This document shows positions 7,325 through 11,275 of a stretch of 11,275 bases of DNA, piece by piece. Source of the DNA: Marinilabiliaceae bacterium UBA5213 (GTDB taxonomy: Bacteria > Bacteroidota > Bacteroidia > Bacteroidales > Marinilabiliaceae). Made by a program: the position numbers and the translations under genes. The stretch covers positions 2,324 to 13,598 of the forward strand of contig DHVH01000093.1 of the NCBI GenBank assembly GCA_002412555.1. The letters are read 5' to 3'. The notes below the pieces were generated by a model. The model was not told the origin of the DNA, made no database searches, and was given only the letters and a program-made list of their open reading frames with translations. Within the stretch, counting starts at the first letter, position 1. Each line of letters opens with the position of its first letter.

Positions 7325-9331
7325 TTAACCGTAAATCGATTTGACGGGCTGCCTTTTGAGTACCATGCCCATTCGGGCTGGCAGGTAAACCGGCAATTGG
7401 TGTTGGGTTTTGTTGTTTGAAAGGGATTGGGTAAAATAAACCATGCTTTTGTTCACCCGGTCGAAGCCTCCAAACTCCGTATCATCTGTTGACAAAACAA
7501 TTTTGAATTTGCCGGCATTGATGGGTATGCCATAATCGGTATAGGACTTTGAAGGATGGAAATTAAAGATGAATAATAAGCCAGCCCGCTCAAATGCCAA
7601 AACCTGATCGGTGGTGTTGGCCAGCTTCAGGTAGATCTCCGGAACAGCATTCAGCTTTTCCTTTTTAGACAAGAGTATCATGGCGCGATCGAATAGGCCT
7701 AACCACCTAAATTTGAGGTTTTTATTGTCGAATAGCTGCCACTGCCTGCGGGCATATTTGTACGACCATTGGTTGCCTTCCCTTGGGAAGTCAATCCATT
7801 CGGGATGCCCAAATTCATTGCCCATAAAGTTGAGATAGCCACCGTAGGCCGTGCCCAAGGTGATCAATCGGATCATCTTGTGCAGGGCAATGGCCCTGTC
7901 GATGATTAGATTGGGGGTGTTGACCGACATGGAATCATACATTTCCTTGTCGGCCAGCCTGAATATAATGGTCTTGTCACCTACCAAAGCCTGGTCATGC
8001 GATTCGGCATAGGATATGATTTTCTCTTCCGGGCGGTGCTGACTCAGTTCATGATAGATCTGACCAACGTTCCATTGCTCATCGGTCTGCTCCTTGATGG
8101 TTTTTATCCAAAAGTCGGGTACACCCATGGACAATCTGAAATCGAAACCCAGTCCATCCCGGTCTCCTGCTATGGTCATGCCCGGCATGCCGCTCATTTC
8201 TTCGGCTATGCTCACGGCTTTGGGGTGGACTTCGTGTATCAGTTGATTGGCCAGACTGAGATAGAGGATGGCCTCGTCATCCTGCTGTCCGGTAAAGTAA
8301 TCATCGTAACTGGTAAAGGCCTTTTCTAAGCCGTGGTGGTGGTACAGCATGCTGGTAACACCATCAAATCGGTAGCCGTCAAAGTGAAACTCTTCCAACC
8401 AATACCTGCAATTGGATAAAAGAAAGCGCTTGACTTCCTCCTTTCCATAATCAAAGCATCGGGAATCCCAGGCCGGATGGTTGCCCCTTTCTCCTTTGTG
8501 AAAATATTGGTGGTAGGAGCCGTCGAAGCGGCTCAGTCCCTCTTCCTCATTCCTGACAGAGTGGGAGTGCACCAAATCCATGATGACGCTAATGCCCAAT
8601 TGATGGGCTTTGTTGATGAGGAATTTGAGCTCCTCCGGTGTTCCAAAGCGGCTGGAGGGTGCAAAAAAATTCGATACATGGTAACCAAAACTCCCATAAT
8701 AGGGGTGTTCCTGTACGGCCATTAATTGCAGCATGTTGTAGCCGGCTTCTTTGATGCGGGGCAGAATATTTTCGGCAAACTCGAGGTAGGAGCCCACTTT
8801 TTCTTCGATTTGGGCCATGCCTGTGTGCGCTTCATAAATAAGAGGGGCCTCATCGGCTACTGAAAATCCGTGGTCGGACCACTGAAAAGGTTCAGGTCGC
8901 CATACCTGCGCACTAAACAATAGCGATTGTGGATCCTGAACGGTCCGGGTAGTATAGGCCGGAATGCGCATCCCTGCGCCACCTTCCCAAACCATCCACA
9001 GTTTGTAATGGTCACCATGTTTTAGGAGTTCAGTGTCCAGGTGGATGACCCAAACGCCGCCATCCTGCCGCATCAGCTTAAATTCTTTTTGCGGTTGCCA
9101 GTCCGAGAAGGTCCCAACGAGGTAGATCTCCTTGGCATTGGGTGCCCACTCACGGAAAACCCACTGGTCATTCGAATAATGTAAGCCAAAGAATTCATGA
9201 GCCGAGGCAAAGGACTTTAAAGAGCCCCAATTGTTTTTTATCAGGTCCAGACTTTCCTGAAAAAGCACGCGGCGTTTTTCGAGTTGTGGACCATAAGGTT
9301 GGAGCCAGGGATCATAATCTATTAGTCGCAT
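7325..9331 (-). CDS. glgB: 1,4-alpha-glucan branching enzyme, eukaryote-type (GH13_8-like)
   Basis: The enzyme makes alpha-1,6 branches in glycogen in the cytoplasm by cutting and transferring alpha-1,4 chains. It has 668 residues and starts at the ATG complementary to 9329-9331. An N-terminal CBM48-type domain (WVFREWAPNAKEIYLVGTFSDW, residues about 57-78) precedes the alpha-amylase barrel. GH13 motifs: DLVHSHS at 252-258; GYRFDGVTSM with nucleophile Asp323; SIAEEMSGMP with acid/base Glu377; SYAESHDQALVG with transition-state Asp446. The C-terminal all-beta domain includes FERAGLLFIFNFHPSKSY. Segments such as HKMIRLIT, YLNFMGNEFGHPEW and the FHPSKSYTDY stretch match, from memory, human GBE1 far better than the E. 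coli-type enzyme. This is the branching-enzyme type often found in Bacteroidota. It lies 21 bases after kdsB on the same strand and is probably co-transcribed. Its GC content by eye is higher than that of the PUL genes. Confidence 0.97.
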   Translation of the reverse strand: MRLIDYDPWLQPYGPQLEKRRVLFQESLDLIKNNWGSLKSFASAHEFFGLHYSNDQWVFREWAPNAKEIYLVGTFSDWQPQKEFKLMRQDGGVWVIHLDTELLKHGDHYKLWMVWEGGAGMRIPAYTTRTVQDPQSLLFSAQVWRPEPFQWSDHGFSVADEAPLIYEAHTGMAQIEEKVGSYLEFAENILPRIKEAGYNMLQLMAVQEHPYYGSFGYHVSNFFAPSSRFGTPEELKFLINKAHQLGISVIMDLVHSHSVRNEEEGLSRFDGSYHQYFHKGERGNHPAWDSRCFDYGKEEVKRFLLSNCRYWLEEFHFDGYRFDGVTSMLYHHHGLEKAFTSYDDYFTGQQDDEAILYLSLANQLIHEVHPKAVSIAEEMSGMPGMTIAGDRDGLGFDFRLSMGVPDFWIKTIKEQTDEQWNVGQIYHELSQHRPEEKIISYAESHDQALVGDKTIIFRLADKEMYDSMSVNTPNLIIDRAIALHKMIRLITLGTAYGGYLNFMGNEFGHPEWIDFPREGNQWSYKYARRQWQLFDNKNLKFRWLGLFDRAMILLSKKEKLNAVPEIYLKLANTTDQVLAFERAGLLFIFNFHPSKSYTDYGIPINAGKFKIVLSTDDTEFGGFDRVNKSMVYFTQSLSNNKTQHQLPVYLPARMGMVLKRQPVKSIYG

Positions 9332-9352
9332 GGGCTAAATTTTTATAATTAA

Positions 9353-10111
9353 TTAAAGTAAGCCCGAACGAATAACGCGCTCCAGGTCTTCAGGTGTGTC
9401 GATGCCAATGCTTTCATGCGTGGTAGGTCGCACACTAATTTTATAGTTGTTTTCGAGCCAGCGCAGCTGCTCCAATGATTCGGCCATTTCTAAAGCTGAT
9501 GGCTTAAGACTGGTAATTTCCCTTAAGATATCACTTCTGTAGCCATAAAGCCCTATGTGTAAGTAAAAAGTGTGGTGCAAATGCCATTCTTCTTTAGGAT
9601 GCTGACGTATGTAAGGAATAGGCGAGCGTGAAAAATAGAGTGCTTCATACTTTGGGTTCATGATGACCTTGGGTTTGTTGGCATCCCATAAATCCTCAGC
9701 ACTTTTCAGTGGCTTTACCAGGGTGGCAATTTCGGTCATGGAACTCATAAAGCAACCGGCAAGTGTTACCAATAAATCGGGTTCAATAAAAGGTTCGTCT
9801 CCCTGTATGTTGATGACCACATCAAAACTGCGTTTTTCTTCCATTTCGATGAGGTTAAGCGCTTCAGTACAACGGTCGGTGCCACTCTGATGATCGGGTG
9901 AGGTCATGATCACTTTCCCCCCAAAGTGGGTCACTGCTTTGGAGATGCGTTGATCGTCAGTGGCTACATAAACATTGGTTAAGGCCTTTGATGCTTGCTC
10001 GTAAACTCTCTGTATCATTGGCTTGCCACCAATATCGGCCAATGGTTTTCCGGGAAATCGGGTGGAGGCATAGCGTGCCGGGATGATACCAATAATGGAT
10101 TCTTGTCTCAT
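9353..10111 (-). CDS. kdsB: 3-deoxy-manno-octulosonate cytidylyltransferase (CMP-Kdo synthetase)
   Basis: KdsB joins CTP and Kdo to give CMP-Kdo, the donor used to attach Kdo to lipid A in LPS synthesis; it acts in the cytoplasm. I start at the ATG at 10111 (MRQESIIGIIPARYASTRFP), giving 252 residues, the usual length. A TTG three codons further upstream would add only MLF and is less likely. Motifs: the nucleotide-binding segment IPARYASTRFPGKPL at 10-24, SGTDRC at 76-81, NIQGDEPF at 101-108 with metal-binding Asp105, YFSRSPIP at 159-166, HIGLYGYR at 185-192, ESLEQLRWLE at 211-220 and IGIDTPEDLE at 235-244. glgB follows after 21 bases. No TAnnTTTG element is seen upstream on this strand, so its promoter is not identified. 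Confidence 0.97.
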   Translation of the reverse strand: MRQESIIGIIPARYASTRFPGKPLADIGGKPMIQRVYEQASKALTNVYVATDDQRISKAVTHFGGKVIMTSPDHQSGTDRCTEALNLIEMEEKRSFDVVINIQGDEPFIEPDLLVTLAGCFMSSMTEIATLVKPLKSAEDLWDANKPKVIMNPKYEALYFSRSPIPYIRQHPKEEWHLHHTFYLHIGLYGYRSDILREITSLKPSALEMAESLEQLRWLENNYKISVRPTTHESIGIDTPEDLERVIRSGLL

Positions 10112-10218
10112 AAATAGCAATTATTTCATCACTAAGGTAAGGAAAATGCAGTTATCGCTTTCTATTTCAAGGGGACTAATTTTGAACAAAAACGGCTACG
10201 TATTTGTAATCAAAATTG

Positions 10219-10226
10219 TAACTTTG
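10219..10226 (+). promoter_or_regulatory. Candidate -7 element upstream of the sigma-54 activator gene
   Basis: TAACTTTG matches TAnnTTTG exactly. A TTTG at 10203-10206 is only 12 bases away, shorter than the usual 19-21, so the -33 match is poor. A start about 7 bases downstream would give a leader of roughly 105 bases beginning at the hairpin described next. TAATTTTG at 10177-10184 is a second match, also without a proper -33. Confidence 0.35.
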
Positions 10227-10233
10227 TCAGTTG

Positions 10234-10260
10234 AACCTGAAATTTTAGCAGGTTTTTTTT
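10234..10260 (+). terminator. Hairpin followed by a T-run in the leader of the sigma-54 activator
   Basis: AACCTG (10234-10239) and CAGGTT (10249-10254) form a 6-base-pair stem with a 9-base A/T-rich loop, followed by a run of T's to 10260. The shape is terminator-like on the + strand, yet no + strand gene ends upstream; kdsB runs the other way. It could act as a weak attenuator, end a short RNA, or be incidental. The stem is short. Confidence 0.35.
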
Positions 10261-10339
10261 AACAAGGGCAGGAAGCTCTAATAATTTGGGCCTATATTAT
10301 ATAGTAAAGCTACATTAAAAGAAATACAGAGTTGTTGAT

Positions 10340-11275
10340 ATGAAGGATGTTCAGCAGATAAAACAACGTTTTGGGATTATTGGCAATTCGTATGCACTCA
10401 ACAGAGCCATTGATATTGCAGTGCAAGTGGCGCCGACAGATTTGTCGGTGCTTATTACCGGAGAGAGTGGTACCGGAAAGGAAGTCTTCCCACAAATAAT
10501 ACATCAGTTTAGCACCCGTAAGCATGGTTCTTATATAGCGGTAAACTGCGGAGCCATTCCTGAGGGAACCATCGATTCAGAACTGTTTGGGCATGAAAAG
10601 GGATCATTTACCGGTGCGTTGTCCGACAGGAAGGGCTATTTTGAAGAAGCCAATGAAGGCACCATTTTTTTGGATGAAATCGGTGAGTTGCCGTTGGCAA
10701 CTCAGGTTAGGTTGTTGCGTGTGCTCGAAACAGGTGAGTTCATCAGGGTAGGCTCATCCAAAATTATTAAAACGAATGTCCGTGTAGTGGCCGCTACCAA
10801 TGTGAATTTGGAAAAGGCCATCTCCAACGGGCGGTTCAGGGAGGATTTGTTTTACCGGCTCAACAGTGTGCCAGTCATTATGCCCCCCTTGCGGGAGCGG
10901 GTGGATGATATTTATTTGTTGTTCAGGAAGTTTGCCAACGATTTTGGAGATCGCTACCGCATGCCTGCTATTAAACTGGATGAAGAGGCACGTTTATTGC
11001 TTGAAAAATACCGTTGGCCGGGCAATATACGACAGCTAAAAAACATTACAGAACAAATTTCCGTGATTGAAAAGCAAAGGGTTTTAAATGCGGAAGATTT
11101 GAGAAAATATTTACCTTCACATGCCGGACAAAACCTGCCGGCGTTGATCGGCAACGATCATCGGTCGGACACCAGTTTCTCCAGTGAAAGAGAAATTTTG
11201 TACAAAGTGCTTTTCGATATGAAAAGCGATATGAATGACTTGAAAAAGCTGGTGTTGGAAATGTTGCAGCATGGT
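10340..11275 (+). CDS. Sigma-54-dependent AAA+ transcriptional activator, N-terminal part (3' truncated)
   Basis: This is an activator that uses ATP hydrolysis to open sigma-54 RNA polymerase promoters. It starts at ATG 10340 (MKDVQQIKQRFGIIGNS) and stays open to the last base, giving 312 residues. The AAA+ domain begins almost at once, so there is no receiver, GAF or PAS domain. Motifs: Walker A GESGTGKE at 41-48; the sigma-54 contact loop reads GSFTGA at 88-93 instead of the common GAFTGA; Walker B TIFLDEIGEL at 108-117; sensor I AATN at 151-154; arginine-finger region FREDLFYRLN at 166-175; sensor II WPGNIRQLKN at 226-235. After about residue 260 comes a linker and a helical segment EREILYKVLFDMKSDMNDLK at 283-302. 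Any Fis-type HTH must lie beyond the window. From memory, near-identical receiver-less proteins occur widely in Bacteroidota beside lptE and secG genes; those neighbours cannot be checked here. Confidence 0.95.
   Translation, partial: MKDVQQIKQRFGIIGNSYALNRAIDIAVQVAPTDLSVLITGESGTGKEVFPQIIHQFSTRKHGSYIAVNCGAIPEGTIDSELFGHEKGSFTGALSDRKGYFEEANEGTIFLDEIGELPLATQVRLLRVLETGEFIRVGSSKIIKTNVRVVAATNVNLEKAISNGRFREDLFYRLNSVPVIMPPLRERVDDIYLLFRKFANDFGDRYRMPAIKLDEEARLLLEKYRWPGNIRQLKNITEQISVIEKQRVLNAEDLRKYLPSHAGQNLPALIGNDHRSDTSFSSEREILYKVLFDMKSDMNDLKKLVLEMLQHG

Noticed and set aside
7296..7332. ACGGTT/AACCGT inverted repeat across the GH2/glgB junction as a shared terminator
   Set aside because: The stem is only 6 bp with a loop of about 25 bases and no suitable T-run after it, so it is not a credible terminator.
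7997..8329. Open frame of 110 codons on the + strand inside glgB
   Set aside because: It is antisense to conserved GH13 motifs and shows no protein-like features; it is a shadow of glgB.
10112..10339. A kdsB promoter on the - strand
   Set aside because: I looked for TAnnTTTG on the - strand and found only poor near-matches, so none is annotated.
1..11275. CRISPR arrays, tRNA/rRNA genes, insertion sequences
   Set aside because: No regularly spaced repeats, cloverleaf-like sequences, rRNA signatures, transposase motifs or flanking terminal repeats were seen.

Overview
The window looks like part of a Bacteroidota chromosome, probably an environmental polysaccharide degrader of the Bacteroidales/Marinilabiliales kind. 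The evidence is a SusC/SusD pair, lipoproteins whose signal peptides end in a Cys followed by acidic residues, A/T-rich start regions without Shine-Dalgarno sequences, TAnnTTTG-type promoter elements, a eukaryote-type (GH13_8-like) glycogen branching enzyme, and a sigma-54 activator of a type I recall as well conserved in this phylum. The genus is inference.

Region 1 (1-4505, + strand) is the outer-membrane part of a polysaccharide utilization locus (PUL). It holds the C-terminal 702 residues of a SusC-like TonB-dependent transporter (start lies before the window), a complete SusD-like glycan-binding lipoprotein, and a small lipoprotein in the SusE position. A strong intrinsic terminator at 4522-4559 closes this unit, with a weaker terminator-like hairpin about 40 bases further on.

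Region 2 (4506-4838) is a 333-base intergenic stretch. It holds the terminators, a 16-base perfect palindrome overlapping a second inverted repeat, and a candidate promoter element. It leads into region 3 (4839-7319, + strand), a secreted family 2 glycoside hydrolase with both catalytic glutamates in place. Together, SusC, SusD, the SusE-position protein and GH2 would capture, import and trim a glycan. The GH2 points to a beta-linked galactoside, glucuronide or similar sugar, but the substrate cannot be read from the sequence. No PUL regulator or further CAZyme is visible here.

Region 4 (7325-10111, - strand) is housekeeping: kdsB (CMP-Kdo synthesis for LPS) followed 21 bases later by glgB (glycogen branching), probably one transcript. 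glgB converges on the GH2 gene with only 5 bases between the two stop codons. Region 5 (10112-10339) is a divergent intergenic region with a promoter-like element and a hairpin followed by a T-run. Region 6 (10340-11275, + strand) is the N-terminal 312 residues of a sigma-54-dependent AAA+ activator that has no N-terminal sensory domain and runs off the window.

The genes all belong to recognisable families, and I see no wholly new system. The best second-look items are the small SusE-position lipoprotein, the palindrome cluster upstream of GH2, the hairpin-rich gap between susC and susD, the hairpin plus T-run upstream of the sigma-54 activator, the receiver-less activator with its GSFTGA loop, and the near-abutting convergent GH2/glgB ends.
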